A stretch of DNA of 24,074 nucleotides from positions 1 through 24,074 of the forward strand of contig JBGUXY010000069.1 of the NCBI GenBank assembly GCA_045118335.1. Reading direction: 5' to 3'. The stretch is from W1P20-047 sp045118335 (lineage in GTDB: Bacteria > Actinomycetota > Coriobacteriia > Coriobacteriales > Eggerthellaceae). Within the stretch, counting starts at the first letter, position 1. Each line of letters begins with the position of its first letter. This document shows, piece after piece, positions 14,385 through 22,894 of this stretch. The notes beneath the pieces are model-generated. The model did not search any database. It was not told the DNA's origin and was given only the letters and a program-made list of their open reading frames with translations. A program made the position numbers and the translations under genes.

Positions 14385-15608
14385 ATGGCGCACGACCGCA
14401 GTCGTTTCTCATCATCATCTGCCAAACCAAACGATTCCATGGATAGCCATTTGTTCTCCAGCCCAGTGCTCGCGCTCATTTGGTTCGGAGCATCCGTGTC
14501 ACTTGCCGAAATCCTCACCGGCACGTTTTTCGCGCCATTGGGGCTGATGCGGGGAACTGCAGCCATCTTGCTGGGGCACCTCATCGGGGGCGTTATGTTC
14601 TTCCTGGTGGCGCTAGCCAGTGCCCGTACCGGCGCTTCAGCCATGGAAACCGCCGGACGTGCGTTTGGACGCGTGGGACAGGCAGCTTTCGGCAGCGCCA
14701 ACGCCCTGCAGCTGTTGGGCTGGACTGCCATCATGGTAGCCTCGGGTGCGGCAGCCGCAACGTTTCTGGTTCCGCAACTGGGCTTCGCAGGTTGGTGCCT
14801 TGTGATTGGCGCGCTCATCGTGGTGTGGATTGCCATCGGATCGGCGAAGATGAGCCGCGTGCAATCTTTAGCGGCTGTGCTGCTGTTCGCGCTCACCGTG
14901 GTTGCCAGCATGGCGGTGTTCGGAAAAGGCGCCGCGCAAGGTATGCCCGCAGCTGACGCACTCACGTTCGGCGCCGCCGTGGAGCTGTCGGCTGCCATGC
15001 CGCTTTCCTGGTTGCCGGTAGCGGGTGATTACACGCGTAACGCAAGATCGCCCCTAGCTGGCTGCGCAATTTCTACGTTAGCCTATTCCACAGGCAGCTG
15101 CTGGATGTTCTTCATCGGGCTAGGGCTTGCCCTATTTGCAGGATCGAGCGACTTCGCTCAGGCGCTCGCAGCCAGCGGATTGGGGCTGGTGGGCATTTTG
15201 GTAGTGGTATTCTCTACAGTTACCACCACGTTTCTAGACGCCCAGAGCGCTGGCATTTCGGCTCACGCCGTGAGCGCGTACTGCCCCGCGAAAGTCGCTG
15301 GTATCGTAGCCGCGCTTGTGGGCACAGCGCTTGCCATCTTTGCACCTGTGGGCAATTTCGAAGGGTTCCTCTACCTCATTGGCTCCGTCTTTGCACCGAT
15401 GGCAGCTATCGTGTGCGTCGACGGGCTCGCGCTGCGCAACAACTCGTCTGAGTCCATGGTAAACTGGCCCAACGCCATCCTCTGGCTGGCAGGCTTCGCG
15501 CTCTACCGCATCTCGCTTGCCTGGACGCTACCCTGCGGCAATACCCTACCGGTCATCATCGTCATAGCAGCTGCCACTTTCGTCGTGCACAAGATGTTGA
15601 AGCGCTAA
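14385..15608 (+). CDS. cytX: Putative hydroxymethylpyrimidine transporter, CytX type (NCS1 family)
   Basis: The 407-residue protein has about 12 hydrophobic segments from residue 25 onward and belongs to the nucleobase:cation symporter-1 family. An early motif, FGASVSLAEILTGTFFAPLG near residues 36-55, and PLSWLPVAGDYTRNA near 205-219 match CytX. CytX proteins are predicted to import hydroxymethylpyrimidine for thiamin salvage, and the TPP riboswitch directly upstream supports this. The ATG at 14385 is chosen over an in-frame ATG at 14346 because that one lies inside the riboswitch. No thiamin biosynthesis genes are beside it. The substrate is inferred from family and control element. Confidence 0.88.
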   Translation: MAHDRSRFSSSSAKPNDSMDSHLFSSPVLALIWFGASVSLAEILTGTFFAPLGLMRGTAAILLGHLIGGVMFFLVALASARTGASAMETAGRAFGRVGQAAFGSANALQLLGWTAIMVASGAAAATFLVPQLGFAGWCLVIGALIVVWIAIGSAKMSRVQSLAAVLLFALTVVASMAVFGKGAAQGMPAADALTFGAAVELSAAMPLSWLPVAGDYTRNARSPLAGCAISTLAYSTGSCWMFFIGLGLALFAGSSDFAQALAASGLGLVGILVVVFSTVTTTFLDAQSAGISAHAVSAYCPAKVAGIVAALVGTALAIFAPVGNFEGFLYLIGSVFAPMAAIVCVDGLALRNNSSESMVNWPNAILWLAGFALYRISLAWTLPCGNTLPVIIVIAAATFVVHKMLKR

Positions 15609-15769
15609 TCAGCGCTGCAACCGCCGCAGCCAGCAAGGGGAAGCGATGACGACCCACCCTATCGGCACGAAGACCGCATTCAGACACAGGCGCCAAGCGA
15701 CACTCATGAGCCTATGAGCGTTTCCGTAGCCCACAATCGCCCGCAGGTGGTAAAGTGGAGATGTTCGCG

Positions 15770-15823
15770 GCTGCACAGCATGCGCGATGTGCGCCGGCTG
15801 CATGGCGTGCACGATGTGCGCCA
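15770..15823. repeat. 27-bp tandem duplication upstream of glyA
   Basis: Units 15770-15796 and 15797-15823 match at 22 of 27 positions, and all five differences are transitions. Both contain CGATGTGCGCC. The repeat sits in the 5' leader of glyA, 42 nt before the start. No riboswitch pattern was recognised in the 257-bp gap. Confidence 0.6.
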
Positions 15824-15865
15824 ATCGTTTGGACAGTGCGCCCAGACCAACCACGAGGAGACCCA

Positions 15866-17107
15866 ATGAACTACGATTTCATACGCCAGTCCGACCCCGA
15901 CATCTATTATGTGATGGAAGACGAGCTGAAACGCCAGCGCGATCACATCGAGCTCATCGCGTCGGAAAACTTTACCAGCGAGGCCGTCATGGAGGCCATG
16001 GGCAGCCATCTTACCAACAAGTACGCCGAAGGTTACCCTGCCGCGCGCTTCTACGGCGGCTGCGAAAACGTGGATCACATCGAAAGGATTGCCATTCGCC
16101 GTGCAAAATCGCTGTACAAGGCTGAGTATGCCAACGTGCAGCCACACGCGGGATCCCAGGCCAACGTGGCCGTGTACACGGCGCTTTTGCAGCCGGGCGA
16201 CACGATCATGGGCATGAGCCTGGATGCTGGCGGACACCTGACACACGGTTCGCGCGCTTCCATAACCGGGCGATATTGGAATTCGGTCACATACGGCGTG
16301 AACCCCGAAACCGAAATGATCGATTACGACGACGTGCTGGAAAAAGCCAAAGAATGCTCGCCCCAGATTATCGTGGCGGGCGCTAGCGCCTATCCGCGCT
16401 TCATCGACTGGGCGAAGTTTCGCGAGATTGCCGATGAGGTAGGCGCCTACCTCATGGTCGACATCGCGCACATCGGCGGACTGGTCGCGGCAGGCGTGCA
16501 CCCTTCCCCTGTACCGTACGCCGATGTCGTCACCTCCACCACCCACAAGACGCTGCGCGGTCCGCGCGGCGCCATCATCCTGTGCAAGGAGCGCCTGGGC
16601 AAACGTATCGACCACGCCGTGTTCCCCGGCACGCAGGGCGGGCCGCTGATGCACGTCATCGCCGCGAAGGCCATCTGCCTGCGAGAAGCCATGCTGCCCG
16701 GTTTCAAGGAATACCAGGCGCAGATTGTGAAGAATGCATCCGTGCTCGCCAATACGCTTATGGAAGGCGGCGTGCGCCTGACCACCGGCGGCACCGACAA
16801 TCACCTGATGCTGGCTGACGTAGCTTCGAAGAACCGCACAGGCTTGGAGGTCCAGCAGCTGCTGGACAAGGCAAACATCACGGCTAACAAGAACGCCATC
16901 CCCTTCGACCAGTTGCCCCGCGCCGAAACGAGTGGTGTGCGCTTCGGGACGCCCGCCATCACGACGCGCGGTTTGAAGGAAGAGGAAACCGAGCAGATCG
17001 GCAAGTGGATCCTGGAAATCCTAGAGCATGGCGATGCCGTAACCGAGCGCATAAAGGGCGAGGTCATCGAGCTATGCTCGCAGCATCCATTGTATCCGCA
17101 TCTGTAA
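15866..17107 (+). CDS. glyA: Serine hydroxymethyltransferase
   Basis: The 413-residue PLP enzyme interconverts serine and glycine with tetrahydrofolate, supplying one-carbon units. The family signatures are clear: ELIASENFTS (29-38), KYAEGYP (52-58), RFYGG (61-65) and STTHKTLRGPRG (224-235), in which K228 binds PLP. Length is normal for bacterial GlyA. GAGGAG lies 5 nt before the chosen ATG; an upstream in-frame ATG at 15755 would add residues from the tandem-repeat leader and is not credible. It converges on the large minus-strand gene with a 42-bp gap. With serA at 21753 it covers part of serine/glycine metabolism. Confidence 0.97.
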   Translation: MNYDFIRQSDPDIYYVMEDELKRQRDHIELIASENFTSEAVMEAMGSHLTNKYAEGYPAARFYGGCENVDHIERIAIRRAKSLYKAEYANVQPHAGSQANVAVYTALLQPGDTIMGMSLDAGGHLTHGSRASITGRYWNSVTYGVNPETEMIDYDDVLEKAKECSPQIIVAGASAYPRFIDWAKFREIADEVGAYLMVDIAHIGGLVAAGVHPSPVPYADVVTSTTHKTLRGPRGAIILCKERLGKRIDHAVFPGTQGGPLMHVIAAKAICLREAMLPGFKEYQAQIVKNASVLANTLMEGGVRLTTGGTDNHLMLADVASKNRTGLEVQQLLDKANITANKNAIPFDQLPRAETSGVRFGTPAITTRGLKEEETEQIGKWILEILEHGDAVTERIKGEVIELCSQHPLYPHL

Positions 17108-17149
17108 TAGCTCAGCTTCGCCAAGCAACCGAACAGCAATCCCGCATGC

Positions 17150-19408
17150 TCAGTTGAGCAGTTCCAAGATGCGGGCCGTATCATAGCTACGGATGAGCTC
17201 CTGGTCATCGCGCAGCTCGAGTGCTTCGAGCTGTTCATCCGAGAACACGACATCGGCTTCGGCAGGCGTGGAAACCACATCGCTCGCCAACAAGCACGCA
17301 AAATCGTGCAGGTTCATGATGTCGACGATGTGCAGGTAGCGTTCCAGGAAGGTGATGTCGCCCTCGCCGGCGATGCGCTGCATGCTGTGCTCACCCAGGC
17401 TCAGCCAAATGATGGCAGGGTCACGCAAGTCGAGAGCGAACAGAAACGCAGAACGGCTGCTGCAGTTCACGACAAAGGAAGTCTGCACGGTGGCGGGTTC
17501 GAACACCTTCCCCGAATCCTCGATGTCGCGAACCATGTAGCCAGCACGACATATGCATGCATCGAAGGTGTTCTTGCTGTACACGTTGTCGCAAAACACC
17601 AGGTAGCTGCATTCGGGACCAGCCTCATCCGAGAAGCGGGCAAGATCCACGTCAAAAAACTCCGAACCACCGTCATACCCACTCGTCTGATCGCCCGAGA
17701 AGGTGATGGCATCGGATTGCTGGTCGTACATGTTCCGCCACGAGTATTCCTTCACAGAACCATCGTCACAGAGCGCAAGGCACGATAGATCGATGTCATC
17801 AACTTTTTCCCAATACGTGAATGCGCGAACTTTCTTGCCCTCGGACAGTGGAATGCGTGTACCACGCGGCAGCGTTTTGAACCCACCCATAGATGCGCTC
17901 TCCTGAAGCGGAAGAGCAACGTTTCGCAGTTCCTCGCTCGCATACACCTTGCCGAGCGTGCCGTGGCAAACCCCTTCGAGCTGCCCACGCAACCATGCGG
18001 CCACGCGCTCTTCTGTTTCAGCAGACAGCACGGTCTTGCGACGAGCACATTCATTATCGGTTTCCCGATGCTTGCATATCTTACCCAGATGCGTGAATGC
18101 AAAGAAACGATTACCGTCTCCGTGCGACACGTATGGCCGGACACCGTGTTTCAACAAAAGCTGCACAAGCAGAATCTTGTTGTTCGTCTCGCAGGCTTTG
18201 AGCACGTATGCGATGTCTTCGTCAGCGCGAAAGGCAGCCGATTCGGTTTTCTCGTCGGAATCGCACACACCACGTTTTCCCGAAAGGTCACCTCTGCCAA
18301 TACGGTTAAGCAGGCGATTGAGACGGCCGAACGCAGAATCCGACCTCTTTTTGTCCTGCTGGGCATCCGAATCGCATGCTTCACGTTGTTCCACAAGGTC
18401 GCTCGTGTCTATATGGCTGAGCAAATGGTCGAGATGCCTCAGCACCGCACCTGGTCCCTTGCCCTCGTGCAGCGCGTCAACGGCACCTCGCACGTCACCT
18501 TTTGCCAAACAGCGTTCCATAGCCGAATAGACGGAACGCCGGTCCTTACCGCGAATCGCTTCGCAGAACCCCTCGGCATCGGCGCACGTAGGCCGATAAT
18601 GCAGATGATATAGCAATCCGTTCCACACCCGTTTCTTCTCGAGGCATGCAGCAACATCGATATCACCACGTTCGAACAGGCGGTCGAGCACCGCGGTAAT
18701 GAGCGTGCGGTCGCAATTCTTCAGATTTAGCTTGCGAATGCTCGCACCTTCGTAGTTCAGATCGAGCAGCCACTCCACCAGGCGAATCACGTCAGGAAGC
18801 TCCATGATGCAGGCAAGATCGGGGTCGCGCGTGTCAAGAATCAAACGCGCTGCCGTGTCCTTGCACGCACAACGTCCATCGGGCAATGCAGAGTACGTTT
18901 CGAGATACGTCTTGAGCAGCTGGTAGTTCGCATCGTTGAGTGGACGCGAGCTGACAACGAAGCCCTCGGCCATGCGAGCGAGAAGCTCTTCCGCTTCGTC
19001 CTGCGCGATGATGGCGAAGAGCTTGGGTTCGACGCTTTCAGCGAAGGGAGCCCGTTCATAGCATTCCTCGAACAGCGTGTGGCCAGCCTCCGAGAAATCG
19101 CCCATGCCATACGTGCGGAAATAGTGAAGCATCTGGTCGAACAAGAGTTCAAGAGAGCTCAGATTGCGCACCGAATCAGGAAAGCCCCAGTAAAAAGACG
19201 GCGGTACTTGGCATCCTATGTTGCGCTTGGCGACTTCGAGCATGTCCAGGCTTGCGCATTCGGGATGCGCCGTTATGCGAATGTCCGCGAATCGCGCCAA
19301 GGCGACAAGCGCCCCTGCAGCGCACTCTGCAGCTTGTTCGCCTCCATCAGAAGAGTCCGCCACGAAATACCCCTGCGAAAACAGATAGTCTTCGAAAACC
19401 TGCTTCAT
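17150..19408 (-). CDS. Large uncharacterised protein with C-terminal TerD-like domain
   Basis: The 752-residue soluble protein starts behind a strong GAGGAGG site. The N-terminal part carries a segment around residues 69-114 (PPSFYWGFP, then LLFDQMLHYFRTYGMGDF, then AGHTLFEE) that I recall from uncharacterised proteins of gut bacteria. The middle is helical, possibly ankyrin-like (LLVQLLLKHGVRP near 413-425), with an internal duplication at about 324-394. Residues about 525-680 resemble TerD: DDIDLSCLALCDD, then TFSGDQTSGYDGGSEFFDVDL (569-589), then YLVFCDNVY and FDACICRAGYMVRD. TerD domains bind calcium and occur in tellurite-type stress and conflict systems. The gene is single, with no ter neighbours. 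The domain call is by pattern; function unknown. Confidence 0.75.
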   Translation of the reverse strand: MKQVFEDYLFSQGYFVADSSDGGEQAAECAAGALVALARFADIRITAHPECASLDMLEVAKRNIGCQVPPSFYWGFPDSVRNLSSLELLFDQMLHYFRTYGMGDFSEAGHTLFEECYERAPFAESVEPKLFAIIAQDEAEELLARMAEGFVVSSRPLNDANYQLLKTYLETYSALPDGRCACKDTAARLILDTRDPDLACIMELPDVIRLVEWLLDLNYEGASIRKLNLKNCDRTLITAVLDRLFERGDIDVAACLEKKRVWNGLLYHLHYRPTCADAEGFCEAIRGKDRRSVYSAMERCLAKGDVRGAVDALHEGKGPGAVLRHLDHLLSHIDTSDLVEQREACDSDAQQDKKRSDSAFGRLNRLLNRIGRGDLSGKRGVCDSDEKTESAAFRADEDIAYVLKACETNNKILLVQLLLKHGVRPYVSHGDGNRFFAFTHLGKICKHRETDNECARRKTVLSAETEERVAAWLRGQLEGVCHGTLGKVYASEELRNVALPLQESASMGGFKTLPRGTRIPLSEGKKVRAFTYWEKVDDIDLSCLALCDDGSVKEYSWRNMYDQQSDAITFSGDQTSGYDGGSEFFDVDLARFSDEAGPECSYLVFCDNVYSKNTFDACICRAGYMVRDIEDSGKVFEPATVQTSFVVNCSSRSAFLFALDLRDPAIIWLSLGEHSMQRIAGEGDITFLERYLHIVDIMNLHDFACLLASDVVSTPAEADVVFSDEQLEALELRDDQELIRSYDTARILELLN
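18227..18439 (-). repeat. Internal tandem duplication in the TerD-like protein gene
   Basis: Two successive segments of about 35 codons encode similar peptides: residues 324-360 (RHLDHLLSHIDTSDL, then ACDSDAQ) and 361-394 (GRLNRLLNRIGRGDL, then VCDSDEK). DNA similarity is visible but diverged. This looks like an old in-frame duplication of a helix-loop unit in the middle of the protein. Confidence 0.55.
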
Positions 19409-19650
19409 GGCGCCTCCTCGCTCGAAGAAAGAACGGTGGGCGATATCGTCGGACTCATCGTAAAAAGGCTCTTAACACTCCACTAGAAATAAGCCCGGCT
19501 AGCTGCCCACCGTATCAACCATGATAACGCCTCGATTCATGCCTATCGGATGGTATTCTTCGAAAACCTTCAACTACCTTTGCAAGTTTAATCGGACCAA
19601 CGAGTGTGCATCGCGAGTCTTTCCGAATCTCGCTGCAAGCAGCCAGCCGA
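19409..19650. other. Gene-free stretch before the CRISPR relic, nothing recognised
   Basis: It holds the upstream region of the minus-strand TerD-like gene, but I found no convincing promoter pair. No cas gene, tracrRNA-like anti-repeat or AT-rich CRISPR leader is visible. Frames up to about 60-90 codons have no ribosome site or motif. Confidence 0.5.
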
Positions 19651-19752
19651 AACGTATGCCATCTCCATTCTGACTGGTAATCAAACCTTGTGCATCAAGC
19701 GCGGTACATCATTCTGGTTTTGGAACAGTGTCATTCTGACTGGCAATCAAAC
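19651..19752 (+). CRISPR. Orphan CRISPR remnant: degenerate repeat, 30-nt spacer, intact 36-nt repeat (type II-A-like)
   Basis: The intact repeat (19717-19752) is 36 nt, starts GTTTTGGAAC and ends CAATCAAAC. Aligned without gaps to the well-known S. pyogenes Cas9 repeat it matches at 22 of 36 positions. These include the GTTTT start, GA-x-C, TG, TT-x-TGA, TGG and the AAAC end. A second copy (19651-19686) matches it at 20 of 21 positions in the 3' part but is lost in the first 15 nt. The gap between them (19687-19716) is exactly 30 nt, the normal type II spacer length. No further repeat lies at the next 66-nt step on either side, and no cas gene is in the window. Confidence 0.75.
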
Positions 19753-19853
19753 ACACCACTCATCGAAGCCGCCAATGTCGGAAACGCCGCAATAGGCGAC
19801 CGCACCAAAGAAAGCAATCGAACCAACAACAGACTTCGCTACAAGGATGCCAC

Positions 19854-20360
19854 ATGAAAAGAACCGTAGCCATCATTTCCACGATGCTTGCCGTCCTCGT
19901 ACTCGTTGCCGCTGCAAGCGGGTGCTCAACTTCGAAGCTCACCAAGTTCGGATGGGCAACATTCCAGGTTCCCAACGGCTTCATGCAGGTGAACGACCTG
20001 GTGGACAACGTAGCCATAAGCACGTCGAGCGACACCGACCCGCTGAACTTCAAACTTGATGAGCGCACAATTCGATTGGAGCCAAAAGTTCGTCAGGAAA
20101 CCTTCCCCGATGCCAAAACCTTCATGGAAAACACGGTCGATCAAAGCTCGGGCGTTGAGATTGAAACGGTCGAGGCTGGAGATTACGTGTGGTACGTGGC
20201 GCCTTTTACCGCCAAGAACGCGCAAGACTCAGTGTACGGCTACGCCGATATAAACGATGAGTGGTGCGTTGGCTTCACCGCATACTACATGGCCGTCGAC
20301 GACCCAGACCTCATGACCGTGCTCGAGACGCTTCAGATAAACGAGTCCAAACTGCCATAG
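19854..20360 (+). CDS. Predicted lipoprotein of unknown function
   Basis: The 168-residue protein starts with a positively charged MKR, a hydrophobic stretch (5-20) and an ASGC lipobox with the modified Cys at 24, so it should be a membrane-anchored exported lipoprotein. The mature part is about 145 residues with alternating strand-like segments (FGWATFQVPNGFMQV, YVWYVAPFTA, VGFTAYYMAV) and no catalytic motif I recognise. AAGGA lies 6 nt before the ATG. It stands alone; the downstream gene is convergent. Confidence 0.8.
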   Translation: MKRTVAIISTMLAVLVLVAAASGCSTSKLTKFGWATFQVPNGFMQVNDLVDNVAISTSSDTDPLNFKLDERTIRLEPKVRQETFPDAKTFMENTVDQSSGVEIETVEAGDYVWYVAPFTAKNAQDSVYGYADINDEWCVGFTAYYMAVDDPDLMTVLETLQINESKLP

Positions 20361-20491
20361 GCTTGCGTTTACGCGCGCAGCATCGAATAGAGAAGCGGCT
20401 CTGCGGCGTTTTTCAGCTTGATCAGGCGGCATGCGAATGTGCATGCCACACCATACGCAGATGTGCAAACCCAATGTCTTCGCCGCGATTC

Positions 20492-21421
20492 CTAGTGCGT
20501 CGGTGCGGTGATGATGTTGCCCGCATTCGGATCGCGATAGGTTGGCACAGACTGGCCGTTGTAGGTCATGGCGGCTATTTCGGAGCGGAAGGTTCCCAGG
20601 CGGTACATCTCCTGCAGATCGTCGAGCGCACAGATGCTTTGGTTCACGTTGTCCCCGTTGAGGTTTTCTTTCAGGCGGTCCAGGTCGACCCGGTTGGCGA
20701 ACTTCAGGCGAACTTGCTTCGAGCTCATGTTGGTCCAATGCGCATAGACATCGATGAGCTGCTGCACCAGATGCTCTGGATACGACTCCCGGTTGCGCAT
20801 CACGATAGAGAAGGGGCCTTCCACGTACGAGAAGTCCTTGGGGGCTTCCATCGACTTCAGCTTTTCCACAATGCAGTAGATACGGTTGGGGTCGCGCTCT
20901 CCACGCAAATACATGAAAAGCTTGCCGGCATCGACCGGATCCGTTAGCAGATCGAGCAGGTCTTCGGGCTCTGGGCCTTCCAAGCCCTCTAGGACGGCTG
21001 CGCGAACCGCCTCGCTGGAGCAAGATCCCAAAATGGACGAGCAGTCCTCCTCCATGACATCCAAAAGCTGCTGCGCAGATTCGTTATCGCCGCGCTCCAA
21101 AGCCATACGGACCCTCGATTGCATGCGCGACACGAACTCACGCACCGAGGCCGCCCTCAAAAAGTCGCTTTCTTGCTCATCGCGCGCTACCGTCAAAAGC
21201 AGCTGCGTGCTGTTAACCCAAGAGAGCACACGGCCGAGAACGGCTGGATCCTTTTCCGTGCGCGCGAATTCCATGAGAGGGGCGTCTGCTGCACTCACGG
21301 GATTCAAGGCCCGTTCACCCTTTCCGCGAGAGGCTTGCTTCCTTGTCTTTACGACCAGCTCCCACGCAGCCTTCTCCCGCGTCTTGGGGTTTTTGCTCTT
21401 CAGCTTCGATTCCAGAAACAT
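20492..21421 (-). CDS. Uncharacterised helical-repeat protein
   Basis: The 309-residue soluble protein is rich in Leu, Ala and charged residues and is predicted by eye to be nearly all helical. Repeated helix pairs such as AVLGRVLSWVNSTQLLL and AVRAAVLEGLEGPEPEDLLDLL resemble HEAT-like scaffolds. No catalytic motif is visible. The C-terminal 25 residues are extended and hydrophilic. The start at 21421 is chosen because GGAGG lies 5 nt upstream; an in-frame ATG at 21478 would add 19 residues but has a poor ribosome site. Function not recognised. Confidence 0.7.
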   Translation of the reverse strand: MFLESKLKSKNPKTREKAAWELVVKTRKQASRGKGERALNPVSAADAPLMEFARTEKDPAVLGRVLSWVNSTQLLLTVARDEQESDFLRAASVREFVSRMQSRVRMALERGDNESAQQLLDVMEEDCSSILGSCSSEAVRAAVLEGLEGPEPEDLLDLLTDPVDAGKLFMYLRGERDPNRIYCIVEKLKSMEAPKDFSYVEGPFSIVMRNRESYPEHLVQQLIDVYAHWTNMSSKQVRLKFANRVDLDRLKENLNGDNVNQSICALDDLQEMYRLGTFRSEIAAMTYNGQSVPTYRDPNAGNIITAPTH

Positions 21422-21752
21422 GTCCGCCTCCGCAAACTCGCGCCCTTTTCCGCTTCCGTTAGTGTAGCGCAGCGCCATGTATTAAAGGCTGCTCCACAGA
21501 CATTCCCGCAGTTTGCCGAAAAGCACCGTTTGACAAACGCCGAAAGCGGCAAAAAACGGGAGCCGAGCTACCCGCACACGTATATCGCAACTGCCCACAA
21601 GCGCAAAAGAAGCCTTTGATGAAAGGACCGCTTGTCTATTCGGGGTTCACAAGTACTTCACTGCAGTAAAGCACCTGGTTGACAGGGAAAGAACTTGGGC
21701 GGAAACTGGAAGGCGCACTAAAAGTCGAGTCGCGTTTTCGAAGGAGACCAGC

Positions 21753-22871
21753 ATGTACAAGATCCATTGCCTGAACAACATCTCGGCCAAGGGCACCGAC
21801 CTGCTCACCGACGCCTACGAGCTCACCGACAACTTCGACGAGGCCACTGGCATCCTGGTGCGCAGCGCCGCCATGCATGACATGACCTTCCCCGAAAGCC
21901 TGCTAGCCATCGGCCGTGCAGGTGCGGGCGTAAACAACATCCCGCTGGATCGTTGCGCCGACGAGGGCATCGTGGTGTTCAACTCCCCCGGCGCCAATGC
22001 GAACGCCGTAAAGGAATTAGTGCTGTGCGGCATGCTGCTGGCCTGCCGCGACGTCGTGGGCGGCATCGGCTGGTGCCGCGATAATGCCGATGACGAAAAC
22101 ATCGGCAAGAGCGCCGAAAAGGCGAAGAAGGCTTTCGCCGGCACCGAGATCTTGGGCAAGAAGCTTGGCGTGATCGGCCTGGGCGCCATCGGACGCCTTA
22201 TCGCCGAAGCTGCGCTAGCACTGGGCATGGACGTGTATGGCTTTGACCCCTTCGTCGCCGCCCAGGAGCCCATAAAGAACATCGAAGACGTGAACGATAT
22301 CTACGCCACCTGCGATTTCATCACCATTCACGTGCCTGCGATGGAATCCACCAAGGGCATGATAGGCGCCGACGCCTGCGCGAAGATGAACGGCGCCGTG
22401 GTGCTGAACTTCAGTCGCGACACGCTGGTTGACGCCGAGGCAATGGCCGCCGCCCTGGAGGCTGGCCAGGTGCGCCGCTACGTCACCGACTTCGCCACCC
22501 CCGCCGTGATGAAGATGCAAAACGCCATCGTGATTCCCCACCTGGGCGCCTCCACCGCCGAAGCCGAGGAAAACTGCGCCATCATGGCCACAGGCGAGCT
22601 CATGGACTTCATCGAGCGCGGCATCATCGACAAGTCGGTGAACTTCCCCGCCATCAACGCCGGTGAGCTGGCCTGTGGCAACGCCCGCATCGTGGTGTTG
22701 AGCACCGCTGCCGCCGCGCAAGCCGTAGCAGCCGTCGCCGGCGCCGCCGCTGCCGCCACCCGTGGCGAGCGCGCCGTTACCATCGTGGACGTGCCCACCG
22801 CCGATGCGGCCGACGTAGCTGCCAAGCTGGCCGCCATCGAAGGCGTCGCCCGCGCCCGCGTGCTGGCCTAG
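21753..22871 (+). CDS. serA: D-3-phosphoglycerate dehydrogenase
   Basis: This enzyme oxidises 3-phosphoglycerate with NAD+ in the first step of serine synthesis. The 372-residue protein shows RAGAGVNNI (55-63), the NAD-binding GLGAIG (142-147) in a Rossmann fold, NFSRDTLVD (219-227, R222 in the catalytic-Arg position) and PHLGAST (262-268, catalytic His H263). The usual Glu of the D-x-x-x-x-E-P motif is not seen: the equivalent stretch reads TDFATP (245-250). The last 75 residues are a short Ala-rich ACT-like tail. AAGGAG lies 8 nt before the ATG. A TTGACA at 21679-21684 could be its -35 box, but the -10 is weak. A clear terminator follows, so it is probably monocistronic. Confidence 0.93.
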   Translation: MYKIHCLNNISAKGTDLLTDAYELTDNFDEATGILVRSAAMHDMTFPESLLAIGRAGAGVNNIPLDRCADEGIVVFNSPGANANAVKELVLCGMLLACRDVVGGIGWCRDNADDENIGKSAEKAKKAFAGTEILGKKLGVIGLGAIGRLIAEAALALGMDVYGFDPFVAAQEPIKNIEDVNDIYATCDFITIHVPAMESTKGMIGADACAKMNGAVVLNFSRDTLVDAEAMAAALEAGQVRRYVTDFATPAVMKMQNAIVIPHLGASTAEAEENCAIMATGELMDFIERGIIDKSVNFPAINAGELACGNARIVVLSTAAAAQAVAAVAGAAAAATRGERAVTIVDVPTADAADVAAKLAAIEGVARARVLA

Positions 22872-22894
22872 CCACGCGGTAAAGCCGATCCCGA

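Noticed and set aside
15609..15865. A possible folate or glycine riboswitch before glyA
   Set aside because: The conserved cores of these classes are not recognisable; the region is explained better by a tandem duplication.
19433..19513. The inverted pair ACGGTGGGC / GCCCACCGT upstream of the TerD-like gene
   Set aside because: Nine-base inverted matches within 100 bp are expected several times by chance here.
19604..19795. A 63-codon frame containing ILTGNQT twice
   Set aside because: The repeated peptide comes from the two CRISPR repeats read in one frame; there is no ribosome site.
21479..21752. A possible T-box or other riboswitch before serA
   Set aside because: No T-box core sequence or other known aptamer pattern could be found by eye; only a TTGACA box was seen.
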